Assembly: GCA_026874595.1 (NCBI GenBank)
Contig: CM049314.1
Span: forward strand, 10,472,729 to 10,536,728
DNA: 64,000 nt
Direction of reading: 5' to 3'
DNA from: Sipunculus nudus
Taxonomy: Eukaryota > Annelida > Sipuncula > Golfingiida > Sipunculidae
Made by a program: the position numbers and the translations under genes. Below are positions 23,491-35,400 of the stretch, one piece after another. The notes beneath the pieces are model-generated. The model searched no databases and was not told where the DNA came from. It saw only the letters and a program-made list of their open reading frames with translations. Position 1 is the first letter of the stretch; each line of letters begins with the position of its first letter.

Positions 23491-26400
23491 GCTTTGTCAT
23501 TATCATTTGAAAGCCCCTGTCACAGTCCAAAAACTAAATGAAATTCTCCAGATGTACATAGTAGTTAGTTAGGCAAGCATTAAAAAAATAGAGGCAGTTA
23601 CCTCCACCAAAAAAAAGTACATTAATCAATGTTTTGGTATTGTATTTGCTTCTGCTCGAACTATCAGTATCAGTGACCTGTTCAGCTATGTAAATGAAGA
23701 TATGGGTCTGGGGATGACTGGATTATGGGTCAAATACCTGTTCACCCATGACCAATCAACCAGTACTAGTTAAACTCATTACAACCAGTCTCGGCAGATT
23801 ACAACAAATGTTGAGTGTGAAGCAGGGCTCTGACAAGCTCATAGATCAGTAACATCTGTCCCCGGAGCCAGTTTGTGAATTAGGAACCTGTGTAATTCGA
23901 CCACAGCTTGTGGCGTCAATTTAGACAAAGATGGTTTCAGGCCGCAATAAATGCAAGTTTGTTGGAGGTCCCTGCGGAAATCAAGCATACATTCAGTAAA
24001 GCAACAGACCCAAAAAGCCCAGGGTGTGCAAGAGGATATGGCCTCAGAGACTTAAGGACGAGGCCAGCAGTGAGTAAAAGCTGAATTTTACATTTGACAA
24101 TTTGTCAGTGGGTTGGATTAACAGGCTGCTAGTGACAGTACTCCCATGTAGATCATTACATATATCCCAAGATCCTGCAGTTAAACAGGAAATGACAGGA
24201 CCTTTGGATCTGGGTGTAGTCTTCGTTACCTGCTGACCATTTGTATTCTGATCAGCTCACACTGCTGGAGAAAGAGATGCAGCGGCAGTGTCTAAATGCA
24301 GACACCTTAACCCGTCCGTATTCTGGACAGCTCACCGTGAAAATGAGGCACAAAAAGATACGTCTGGCCGGGCTCCCCTGCTGTGATTTTAAATCAGAGA
24401 ACCTTGCTTTGAGAAGCCCGGCAGCCAGTGAAAAAACACTGTTATATTACAGCTGACCTTCCTGATTAGCAAACCACTTCACTGGACCCACAAAAACCAG
24501 ACCGGTTTCCAGTTTAAATAAACAGAAGGGAATTTATAAACCAAAGGCTCAGAAACATTTTCCTATCCTTATTTGATAAAGGAGTCTGTCTCATGTGTGA
24601 CATTACAAACCTACTGTTCAAGCTGGACTTTTGACAGAAATAAAGGCTTCTAGGTAGAGATAGCACTGTTCAAATTCAGTTTTTTTACAAGAAAATTCTG
24701 TACTGAAATAGGGAGTGGGACACAGTCTCTTTGTTGAGGTGTTAGACTTTGGTTGAGGTGTTAGAATTAAAGTGTCCCTTGTTCAAAAGTAAGTGGTTGA
24801 AATTCCAACACAACTCCTGAGATCCACTTTGTCTTATAGTAATGATTTCTAGATATATCCTCAACCATTGAGTACCTGAAATTCAGAAGGCTTAAAAGTG
24901 AAATGTAATTCGTATTGTTTTCTGCATTCTAAATCTATAGACTGTGCCACTTACAAGATGTGAATTGACATATCCTTAAGAAATACTGATTTACTGTAAT
25001 ACCGGTACACACCCCATGTCTATGTGTAGTGTAGGGGTCCTTATGATAGGAGTATATATTTATCTTAACTTTCTTAGGGAACTGAAATTTATTAAATGCT
25101 GATATAACATTGTAATCTGGGTTCCTATTAAAAAAAAATCCTTACACATCCTTTAAAATTTCATACCTATTTCAAGGATGTAGAATGGGATTGAACACTT
25201 TAAAACTATGTTCTGTATTAGCTGATTACCAACAAATGTCATTGTAATAGTTCCTGTATTTAAATGTTAATAAATAACAAATATGCAATAATTTCTCAAT
25301 ATATAAGCAGTGCTATGCTACCTTTTTACATGTTTCTGAATTGAGACTTGAATTAATCTGCCTGGCCTGGTAAATATCCTTAAATCTATAGACATTTGTG
25401 AATTAAATGTTAATTTTTTTTTCTGCCTGGTTGTATGGATTTCCTTGGAGTTTAACAGGAATAAATTTTTACAGACAATGTCGTACCTGAAAGTTATGGT
25501 ATTTTTATGAACATATACCTGGTTAAACAATAATGTAAATGCAAGGTACAAGGTAGTTCTCAGCAGAAACTATTGATTTCCTGTTAGTATAAATATCTGC
25601 TGACAGTGGTAGCATACATGTCCAGGTAGGCACCAGATTAACATTATAAATTTGAATAATCTTAATTGTATTGACATTGTAATATTGACATTTCAGCTTG
25701 CAGTTTATTATTTAATGGTTAGATGTACAATCCAGCACATTAATCTATACTTTCCCTTTGCATAACCTCAATTTTAATTGTCATGTCTGAAGCACCTGTG
25801 ACTTCAGTTAATACACACCACTGATAAAATGCTACAGTTACTAGAGTGATTGACAGGCAGGGAGTTATATTAAGAACAGGCCTCACACACCACCAGGTGG
25901 TACAGAGGTTAATTTCTCAAGGCACCTGCAATTTTAAGAGTTTTGCACGATATAAAAAAGAATCATCAGTCCAGGACAAAGTATGCACTTTTATGTTGAT
26001 TTAGATTGTAACATGGAACAAGTTGGAAGAGAGTCCAACGGTCATGGAAACAAATTTCTGATCTGGTCTCTTTCAATTCATAGCGGTTTAAAGTTATTTT
26101 CATGGCCAATAAAAAACCCACAGATTTATGGCTTTGAAATAAAACAGGAGAGAAATTATACAGTTATACCAATGTTATCATACATTATTTAGAAAATTTA
26201 CAGCTCTGAGAAAGTACAAAAGAAAATCTGTATTTTAAGAGAGATTGTTGTGTGGGCATTCAAATGCATGGGGCATAGTACCAGTATCCTCCACCAGCTG
26301 TCTCTGTCCTCTGACATGCACTTTTCATGGCAGAGCGCCCCAGTTATGTGATCTTTGACTTTGTATGCAGACATGAGCTAGACCATCTTCAATAATCTCT

Positions 26401-26814
26401 GAGCTGGTCTTTGTCTTGTGAATGTGAATCAGAGGAGTGAAACATGCTGTAATAGAAGATTGATAATTGTAGAAAGCACCACTTAAATCATACCTGACCA
26501 GGATCCAGACCTCTACATGCTATGTGGGGCATACACTGGTGGTGGGAGCTAACTCCTGTTCCATGATCAATCTTATATCAGTTTCAGCAAACAGATTGAA
26601 AATCAATTGATAAACAGTTCCGACAGTTATTACATTATCTGTGATATGAGGCTTAATCTCAGAGAAAGATGACAGAGACCTGGAGTACTTTGATACTGTC
26701 TGTAATGTATTGTATAGACCCTGGCCAAAACTCTCTTCTTATTCTCCAGCAGACTGCCAGTTCCCAGAGGTTCAGAAAATCCTTGTTCTTGCTACACTGA
26801 TTTCATACATATAA
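23491..26814. other. Mostly unique non-coding DNA, more complex at 23860-24480
   Basis: The 23860-24480 part is richer in GC and free of low complexity, and carries a 71-codon frame (24241-24456) with no recognisable domain or splice sites. It could be regulatory or a diverged exon; I cannot decide. The remainder is AT-rich with nothing recognised. Confidence 0.5.
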
Positions 26815-26935
26815 CGATAAAGGCAGGGGTTTTTAGTCTGATATCACTGATGACACCAGTCACATCCAAATTTTACCCTTTTCCTTCTTGGTCCTTCACG
26901 TCTGTTCATTCTTGTAGCTTTTTTCAGCTCAACCT
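26815..26935 (-). mobile_element. Fragment of SINE family 1 body
   Basis: It parallels 12540-12650: 'aggcaggggt', 'tagtctgat', 'ttttaccctt', 'ccttc..ggtc', 'cgtctgttcatt', 'tgtagct'. It has the same strand orientation as the 12.5 kb copy and lacks the tRNA-like head, so it is 5'-truncated. Confidence 0.6.
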
Positions 26936-27253
26936 TGTGAAGTCCAGGACTTTAAACTTTATGCTACCATGCTCCGCAATATATGTGAAAGGTACTTAGA
27001 TATCAGTGTTCATCACTTATGTACATATCACACAGAAGACTGAAAGAACTGCATGGCCTTTATAACATAACAATATCATGGGGAAAAAGCTTTTATTAAA
27101 TATTGTGATAATTACTGTTAATTGTGAGGGGCCTTAGAATCAGTTCTGATTATCAATTCTCTACCTATGCATCAATTCTTGATTCAGTTATTACTTTAGA
27201 AGAAAATTTCATACTTTCTTTTAAACAAAATAAAATATTTATTTTTTTTTCAG

Positions 27254-27469
27254 GACGTGGATGGATGTAAGTCAGTTTTAGCAAGTATAGGACCAATGAA
27301 ACTCCCTCTGTTTATCCCCAAAGCACTTGTATCTGTGCGATTTGAGTTGTTTGGCGGTGAGATCTGGGGCACATACACCGTAATAACATTGACATCGGAG
27401 CAGGCTCCTTCATATTTGACAGTTCACAAAGGGTTCTGGGCTGGTATATGTAAAAATAAAAAGAATTGA
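27254..27469 (+). other. Possible exon after a strong acceptor, unrecognised
   Basis: A T-rich tract ending TTTTTTTTTCAG (27242-27253) is a good 3' splice acceptor. An open frame of about 71 codons follows to a stop at 27469, starting DVDGCKSVLASIGPMKLPLF. GTAAGT at 27267 could alternatively end a 13-base microexon. No family is recognised and codon use gives no clear signal. AT-rich DNA often produces such acceptors by chance. Confidence 0.2.
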
Positions 27470-27512
27470 AATGAAATGATCCATAGGTTAGAAATTGTTT
27501 ATTAAATTTAAT

Positions 27513-27573
27513 CAGGGGTTAGCAATTCATGCATTGATTATTCAATGCATCGTTACACTCCTAAGTAATATTA
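27513..27573 (-). mobile_element. hAT-like terminal fragment (copy 2 of 3)
   Basis: The minus strand begins TAGGAGTGTAACGATGCATT, which fits a hAT-type terminus, and continues through GCAATT and AACCCC words shared with 5968-6014 and 41986-42038. Confidence 0.4.
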
Positions 27574-28019
27574 GTACTCAACTTTTTTTATTGGTCATTA
27601 AGTGCTTTGAGGGAAAGAAGACCACTTGAGATAAACTTAATTTTCTTTTATCAAAGTCACATCATTCCCTGATATGTCTTTTTAAGTGAAATTTAGTAAT
27701 CACTGAATTCCTTCATACAGAACATGATAGTATTATTCACGCACCATGGTTGCATTTACAAAGAGTTTGTTAATCCCTAGAAGAAAAAATTTAAGTTTGA
27801 TATATTTGTAAATAGCATGTATGCCTTGTGAATAGAAGAAACTTAATCAGCAAAGTGGCTGACTTTGTTTGACCTTTGACATCAGGTCATTCATTTAATT
27901 TTAAGTATATTTGTCCTGGGAACACAAGAAACTTACATCAAGCAGTGTTGGTCAACTTAATGTGTCTTTTAATCAGTTAAAGTCCTGTCAGACATTGTTT
28001 TTCAACAATAATGTGTCTT

Positions 28020-28480
28020 TTTAATCGGGGCTAAGAAGCCGGCTAAAATTCATTGAACGCGGGACAGATTGCTGGAAATAGTGTATTCATCTGATCAATA
28101 CCAGCAGAAGAAATTTTATCACCGCCTTGTCCTAGACGATTATAATGGATGATGTCTGTCACCATGGCAACAAAGTGATGCAGCCAACAGTGTGCTCGGG
28201 GTATTAGAATGGACGAGCTCATCATTTTATATCACATACAGAAACACTGAATTTTTTCTTCGTAATATGCTTTAACTTGGATTGCTTTGTCTCGGATATC
28301 TAATAAATCCTGCGTAGTTTTATCTCTCACGGGACTACATGACATGATAGGTCTTGGCTGGCCTGTCTCAGGGTTTGTCTTGACATTCACTACAGTCTAG
28401 TCAGGATTGGCAGTGTCCCGGCTGCAGTCTGTGTGAGCTAGATACTGTGCTGCCAGTCGTGTGTGGCCTAACTCAGTATG
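28020..28480. promoter_or_regulatory. Complex non-coding block with an RFX X-box
   Basis: About 450 bp are richer in GC and CpG than the flanks. GTCACCATGGCAAC (28158-28171) matches the RFX X-box, both half-sites separated by AT. It has no long open frame or repeat terminus. RFX sites are typical of ciliary-gene promoters and neural enhancers, but here this is only a motif match. Confidence 0.35.
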
Positions 28481-29011
28481 TATCCGACGCCCCCTGGGAA
28501 ATACACCGGTTATATTGTCCCAACCTGGGCATACATATATATGTGTGACTGTTTATGTGATGTGCTACACATATGTTCAGGTACATACAGTTCACAATAT
28601 TATAAAATCTGTGTATTTGAGCTGGTGAGGCACATATAGTGCTATACACACACACATTACCAACACCCAAAAGCTTATCATATAAGATTTTCACTAGATT
28701 TCAAAAGCATGATTATTCTTTTTTTCTGGAAATTCTTTAAGGAAGTAAAGGATATAATACAGTCAATATAATATTTCCTTCTAGGTTCAGAAACATTAAC
28801 TAATGATTCCTATCCTAAAGTATATCAGGAATGTGAAAAAAAAACCCTACGGGTAATAATAAATTATTTTTGTTGGGTATACCATTGAAAAATCATGATG
28901 CTAGAGTAAAATTATGATCATTCTTGTCTAATGTTCTCTTAATAAACAAGAAGAGGCAGGGGTTTTTTATATCATGATTTTTGAATGAATGAAATAGGTA
29001 TGATATACATG
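28481..29011. other. Non-coding stretch
   Basis: Nothing recognised beyond short A and T runs. Confidence 0.6.
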
Positions 29012-31506
29012 TTTTTAGCTCATCTGACTGTAAGTCGTCTGAGCTATAGCGATCACCCTTTGTCCGTTGTCCGTTGTCCGTCTGTCTGTCCGTCTGTCCG
29101 ACTTGGCACAAATCGTAACCGCTGGACCTAAAAACTTGTAACTTGAAATTCTGAGAGGTCCATGAAAAATCTCCTTGGAAACCAGAAATGAGGTCTCTGT
29201 TACCCATATTCTTCGAGCTATTGGGCCCCAAAGTACCGCCCAGAATAGTAAAAAATTTCATACAAAAACTTCAATATCTCATTAACTACATGACTGATGG
29301 TCATGATTTTTGGCATACATATTGATCATGAGATGTTCCATCAATTCCTGCAGACTGGTGGCGCCACCTGTATTTTTTTATTTTTAACGAATTTTTTTCT
29401 CTATTTTTGAGACCTTTAAAAATGCGAACTTCTGTTAACAGGGCACAAATCGTAAAGACTGGACCTAGAATCTTCATTCTTTACACAGTGAGAGACCTAT
29501 GAAGAGTCTCCATGGAAACCAGAAATAAGGTCTCTGTTACCCATATCCTTTGAGTTGTGGGGCTCCCAATTACCCCCCCCCCCCCCAGTATAATGGAAAA
29601 TTTCATAAAAAAACTGCAACATCTCAATAACTACAACACTGATGGTCATGATTTGTGGCATACACATTGATCAAGAGGTGTTCCATCAGTTCCTGCAGAC
29701 TGGTGGCGCCACCTGTATTTTTTCAAATTTTACAATTTTTTGAATTTAGAATTATTCTATGGTAGGGTTCTGCCAGTTTTATAAGAATAGATTGGGTAAA
29801 TACAGTTTTAAAAAAACATTGTAGCCAATTGAAAAAGGCTTTCTGTATTTGAAAACAGATTTGATTTTCAGCAGCCAAGTCAAGAGGTCACTCAGTACAA
29901 ACAGGTGGGGTCCAGACATCACCATGGCAACTGACCTGGCTCTGGGGGAGTGTCTAGACAATGGGTCTAGACGTCTAGACACAGCGTCTAGACGTCTAGA
30001 CAATGTTTAGATGCAGAATTCCCAGATTATTGGAACTATATCTTTCAACTGTTTGAAAAAACTTGGTTTGCATTTTAAGTGAATTGGGTTTGTCATCAGG
30101 TCACATGTGAACTGCTGCACACTCATTTTTGGTTGACGTCTGACCTATCCTCGCTGCCAAGCGTCCATTTGTGCGTCTGTTTCCACACATAAACCCGCAT
30201 ATCTCGGGAACCATTTGACCGATAGGGCTAAAATTTGCATGTGTATTGATCTAACATAGCTCTTCATCATAAGCAAAACTGGTGGCGCCACTTGCACCCA
30301 CTTATGCACAGCGTCCATCTGTTCATCTGCCTTGGGATAAAATCACTCATATCTCAGCAGTGGTTTGACATATCCACCTGAAATTTAGCAGGTTAATACA
30401 TCCTGGAAAGCTTTCTCTATTTTTGACAGGTGGCCCCACCTACATTCATGTTTACTCTGCAGACATCCAAGCTCATAATCTCGGGAACCGTTTGACCGAT
30501 TAGGCAAAAATTTTCCATGTGTATAGATCTCACATTGCTCTTCACCATAGGCAAAACTGGTGGCGCCACCTGCAACCATTAATGCACAGCACCCATCTGT
30601 TCATCTGCCTTGGGATAAAATCATTCATATCTCAGAAGTGGTTTGACTTATCCACCTGAAATTTTGCAGGTTTATACATCCTGGACAGCTTTCTCGATTT
30701 TATGACAGGTGGCACCACCTATATTCATGTTTACTCTGCAGACATCCAAGCTCATAATCTCGGGAACCGTTTGACCGATTAGGCCAAAATTTTGCATGTG
30801 TATAGATCTCACCTAGCTCTTAATCATAAGCAGAACTGGTGGTGCCACCTGCAACCACTTATGAAAACCGTCCATCTGTTCATCTGCCTTGGGATAAAAT
30901 CACTCATATCTCAGCAGTGGTTTGACTTATCCAACTGAAATTTTGCAGGTTTATACATCCTGGACAATTTTCTCGATTTTATGACAGGTGGCACCACCTA
31001 CATTCACGTTTACTCTGCAGACATCCATGCTCATATGCAACACACCTCACTCTATTCCCCATGCCACTTAATCAATGCCTCACTTCACCGGTCCCACTCT
31101 GATTTCTGCAGATACACATAGTCGCTGGTCGACTATCCATATTCTAGTTTTAAAATGTCCTAGTCTGAAACTTGCAGGTCCGAAATGTCCATTTTGCTGA
31201 AATCATAATGACTAAGGTAGATATGCAGGATTTAAAAGGATCAATATTCAATTTAAAAAAAAAAAACTATTCAAACTGTAGGCCTTGTTATTAGTTTCTG
31301 CAGACTGGTGGAGCCACCTGTATTTTTTAAAGTTTACCGATTTCTCTCTATTTTTGAGATATATAAATACAGCGCAACCTTGGCCTGTTTGTTAATCTGT
31401 TTGATGCTTCAGGTGAATGGGTATATACTACCATTCAGATGATAAAATTTCCTTTGATGAATCTCTTCCCAGATAGCTGAGCGTCATGACCCATGGGTCA
31501 CTTGTT
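29012..31506 (+). mobile_element. Helentron-family composite element (A6)
   Basis: The 5' end is TTTTTAGCTCATCTGACTG at 29012 with a repeated GTCCGTTGTCCG tract. The 3' end is AGCTGAGCG, TGACCCATGGGTCA and CTTGTT finishing at 31506. Two ~320-bp type-A units (29100-29760) end in GGTGGCGCCACCTG. A unique stretch with five GTCTAGAC copies follows, then about three ~285-bp type-B units (30160-31030) ending near a TAGTCG/CGACTA hairpin (31119-31135). The last ~210 bp match the 3' part of the 32.4-37.1 kb element and preserve an uninterrupted version of its insertion site. No coding relic. Confidence 0.75.
29952..30001. promoter_or_regulatory. Five perfect GTCTAGAC palindromes (Smad-type sites)
   Basis: Perfect copies start at 29952, 29965, 29973, 29986 and 29994; two pairs are head-to-tail without a gap. 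GTCTAGAC is the palindromic Smad-binding element. The cluster lies inside element A6 in a part I could not match to the other copies. Whether any Smad binds is untested. Confidence 0.6.
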
Positions 31507-32423
31507 GAATGAATGACAAGGACTGAATGGCCCCATTTACACACAAAATCTGGACCACTCTGGATTCCCAAAACAGATCTGGGCAAAACTGCTAGATTTC
31601 AATTTAAAGCAATCTAAACTAGACAACAGTTTTAGATACTTTTAGTGCACTAGACTTTGTTTAGAACAGGCTGAATTTTGTGTGTAATTAGAACTCGAGT
31701 GAATGCGCCAAATTGAATGCACAACCTGCTCTAAATTTAGCGCGGTCCAGCTTTACCCAATACTACTACTACATGAGCGCAGCTTAGATCACGCCAAATT
31801 TCCAATTGTGAAAAAGATGTGAGATAATAAGCAAGCTTGACACCATTGGTCTAACGTAATAGTTAAGTGCAGCTTTAAATAATCACTTGTCGTGGCACAG
31901 TGTAAATACAAGTTTAAATGTGGCATGATCAAGTCAGATTTATTCAGGTAAACTTTCTAGTGAAAATGGGCCCAGTGTCAAAACAGGGAAGGGAGTGGAA
32001 ATTTAAAGACTTATGTGTAAAAACTTAAATCATAGATCTATTCTCATGCAGATATTTTCATACAGTTTATAGTGACCAGTAGTATCAAAATGCTGTATGT
32101 ATTTGTTTATCACCCGAAACAATATTAACTGTCAGGTCCCTGCCTTTGGTGGCGACATCTATATATCGCCACCCATTCTTTTGATTCTCCGCTTGGTGTT
32201 GGCTAAGTTGTAATTTGATTTAGGGTTTAATAATGCCTTAGAATGAGGACATATTCGCCATATTCTATGCTGTGGTGGATGAAACCAAGTGTGAAAGAAA
32301 AAGGCATATTCACATCAGTGTTTGTTGTTGAGGTGTGATATAAATTTGCTAAAATGTGTCTTCAGTAAGTATCCCAACACTGGACATATTGGGAGATAAC
32401 TGATACCTGTACTGTTACAGCCT
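31507..32423. other. Non-coding stretch between two Helentron-type elements
   Basis: 31520-31960 carries 'ctaaac' and 'gtttaga' words like those seen in decayed interspersed repeats, but I could not define ends. No gene. Confidence 0.5.
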
Positions 32424-35400
32424 TTTTTAGCTCAGCTGACTGAAAGTCATCTGAGCTATAGCGATCACTCTTTGTCCGTCGTCCGTCTGTCCGTCTGTCC
32501 GTCCGTTAACCAGGCACAAATCGTAACCGCTGAACCTAGAACCTTGTAACTTGGGATTCTGAGAGGTTCATGAAAAATCTCCTTGGAAACCAGAAATTAG
32601 GTCTCTGTTACCCATATCCTTCGAGCTATGGGGCCCCAAAGTACCCCCCAGAAAAGTCAAAAATTTCATACAAAAACTTCAATATCTCATTAACTACTAG
32701 ACTGATGGTCATGATTTTTGGCATACATATTGATCATGAGATGTTCCATCACTTCCTGCAGACTGGTGGCGCCACCTGTATTTTTCGATTTTTTACTAAT
32801 TTTTTTCTCTATTTTTGAGACCTTTAAAAATGTAAACATCTGTTAACAAGGCACAAATCGTAAAGCCTAGACCTAGAATCTTAATTCTTGATACACTGAG
32901 AGGTCCATGAAAAATCTCCTTGGAAACCAGAAATTAGGTCTCTGTTACCCATATCCTTCGAGCTATGGGGCCCCAAAGTACCCCCCAGAATAGTAAAAAA
33001 TTTCATACAAAAACTTCAATATCTCAATAACTACAACACTGATGGTCATGATTTTTGGCATACATATTGATCATGAGATGTTCCATAAGTTCCTGCAGAC
33101 TGGTGGCGCCACCTGTATTTTTCGATTTTTTTACAATTTTTTCCTCTATTTTTGAGACGTTTAAAGATGCTGTCATCTGTTAACGTGGCACAAATCATAA
33201 CCCCTGGACCTAGAATTTTCTTCTCAACACACTGAGAAACCTATTAAAAGTCACCATGGAAACCATAAATTAGATCTCTGTTACCCATATCCTTCAAACT
33301 ATGGGGCCCCAAAGTGCCCCCCAGAAAAGTCAAAAATTTCATACAAAAACTTCAATATCTCATTAACTACTTGACTGATGGTCATGATTTTTGGCATACG
33401 TATTGATCATGAGATGTTCCATCACTTCCTGCAGACTGGTGGCGCCACCTGAATTTTTTGATTTTTTACGAATTTAAAAATGTGAACAGCTGTTAACAGG
33501 GCACAAATCATAAAGACTGGACCTAGAATCTTCATTCTTGACACACTGAGAGGTCCATAAAAAGTCTGCATGGAAACCTGAAATAAGGTCTCTGTTACCC
33601 ATATCCTTTGAGCTATGGGGGGCTCCCAATAACCCCCCAGAATAATGGAAAATTTGATAAAAACAAACTGCAACATCTCAATAACTACAACACTGATGGT
33701 CATGATTTTTGGCATACATATTGATCAAGAGGTGTTTCATCAGTATCTGCAGACTGGTGGTGCCACCTTTATTTTTTCAAATTTTCTCAATTTTTTTTTC
33801 TCTATTTTCGAGACCTTTCAGGATGTAGTTATCTGTCAACAGGGTACAAATCGTAAGGACTGGACCTAGAATCTTCATTGTTGACACACAGGGAGACCCA
33901 TGATAAGTCTCCATGGACACCTGAAATTAGGTCTCTGTTACCCATATCCTTTGAGCTATGGCACTCCAAAGTACAGCTCAGAATAATGGAAAATTTGATA
34001 CAAAAGCTGAAGTATCTGAACAACTAATGCAGAGATCACCATAATTGTTTTCATGGATGTTGATCATGGAGTGTTTCATCAGTTTCTGCAGACTGGTGGC
34101 ACCACCTGTATTTGTTCAGGTTTTTTTACGAATTTTTTCTCTATTTTTGAGACCTTTAAAGTTATGAACATCTGTTAACAGGGCACAAATCATTAAAACT
34201 GGACCTAGAATCTTCATTCTTGACACACAGGGAGACCCATGAAAAGTCTCCATGGAAACCTGAAATTAGGTCTCTGTTACCCATATTCTTTAAGCTGTAT
34301 GGCTCCAAATTACCCCCCAGAATAATGGAAAATTTGATACAAAAACTGCAGTATCTCATTAACTACAACACTGATGGTCATGATTTTCGGCATACATGTT
34401 GATCATGACCTGTTCCATCAGTTTCTGCAGACTGGGTGCGCCACCTCTATTTTTTTCAAATTTTTACGATTTTTTTTCTCTTTTTTTGATACCTTTAAAG
34501 ATGTGGTTATCTGTCAACAGGGTACAAATCGCAACAATTGGACCTAGAATCTTCATTCTTGTCATGCAAGAAGGCCCATGAAAAGTGCCTGTGGAAACTT
34601 AAAATTAGGTCTCTGTTACCCATATCCTTCAAGCTATAGGACTCCGAAGTATCCCTCAGAATAATGGACAATTTGATACAAAAGCTGAAGTATCTGAACA
34701 ACTAATTCAGAGATCACCATGATTCTTTGCATGGATATTGATGTTTGTAAGTGTTTTTATTAGTTTCTGCAGACTGGTGGAGCCACCTGTATTTTTGTAC
34801 CCGCCAAAACGAAGTTTTGTGGATACTATGTTTTTCACCGGGTTCCTCCGCCGTTGCCGCGTTCGTTTCCAGAGAGCTCCTCTGGGACTTGATTTTATCA
34901 GCTTTCCAAGCTCATATCTCGGGACCGTTTGACTGATCAGGAAATAAAATTTATACTAATGTAGCCCTTAGATAGCTCTATAACATACACAAAAAATGGT
35001 GGCGCCACCTGTAACCATGTTTGCACAGTGTCCATCTGTTCATCTGCCTTTGGTTAAAATCACTCATATCTCTGCAGTGAATTGACTAATTCACCTGAAA
35101 TTCGGCATGCGTATACATCCTGGATAGCTTTCTTGATTTTATGACAGGTGGCGCCACCTACATTCTCATTCACACTGATGACATCCAAGCTCATATTTCG
35201 GGAACCGTTTGATCGATCGGGCCAAAATTTTGCATCTGTATAGATCTAACATAGCTCTTTATCATACGCTAAACTGGTGGCGCCACCTGCAACCATTTTT
35301 GCACAGCGTCTGTCTGTTTGTCTGCCGTGCAATAATGTCACTCATATCTCGGCAGTGGTTTTACATATCTGCCTAAAATTTTGCAGTTTTATACATCCTG

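Noticed and set aside
25885-25950. Possible third tRNA-like SINE head (TGGTACAGAGG fits an A box)
   Set aside because: No B box at the right spacing and no matching body elsewhere.
28893-34701. Minus-strand frames with NMGNRDLISGF motifs, repeated several times
   Set aside because: They look like a conserved family but are translations of the ~320-bp non-coding units of the Helentron-type elements, broken and frame-shifted between units.
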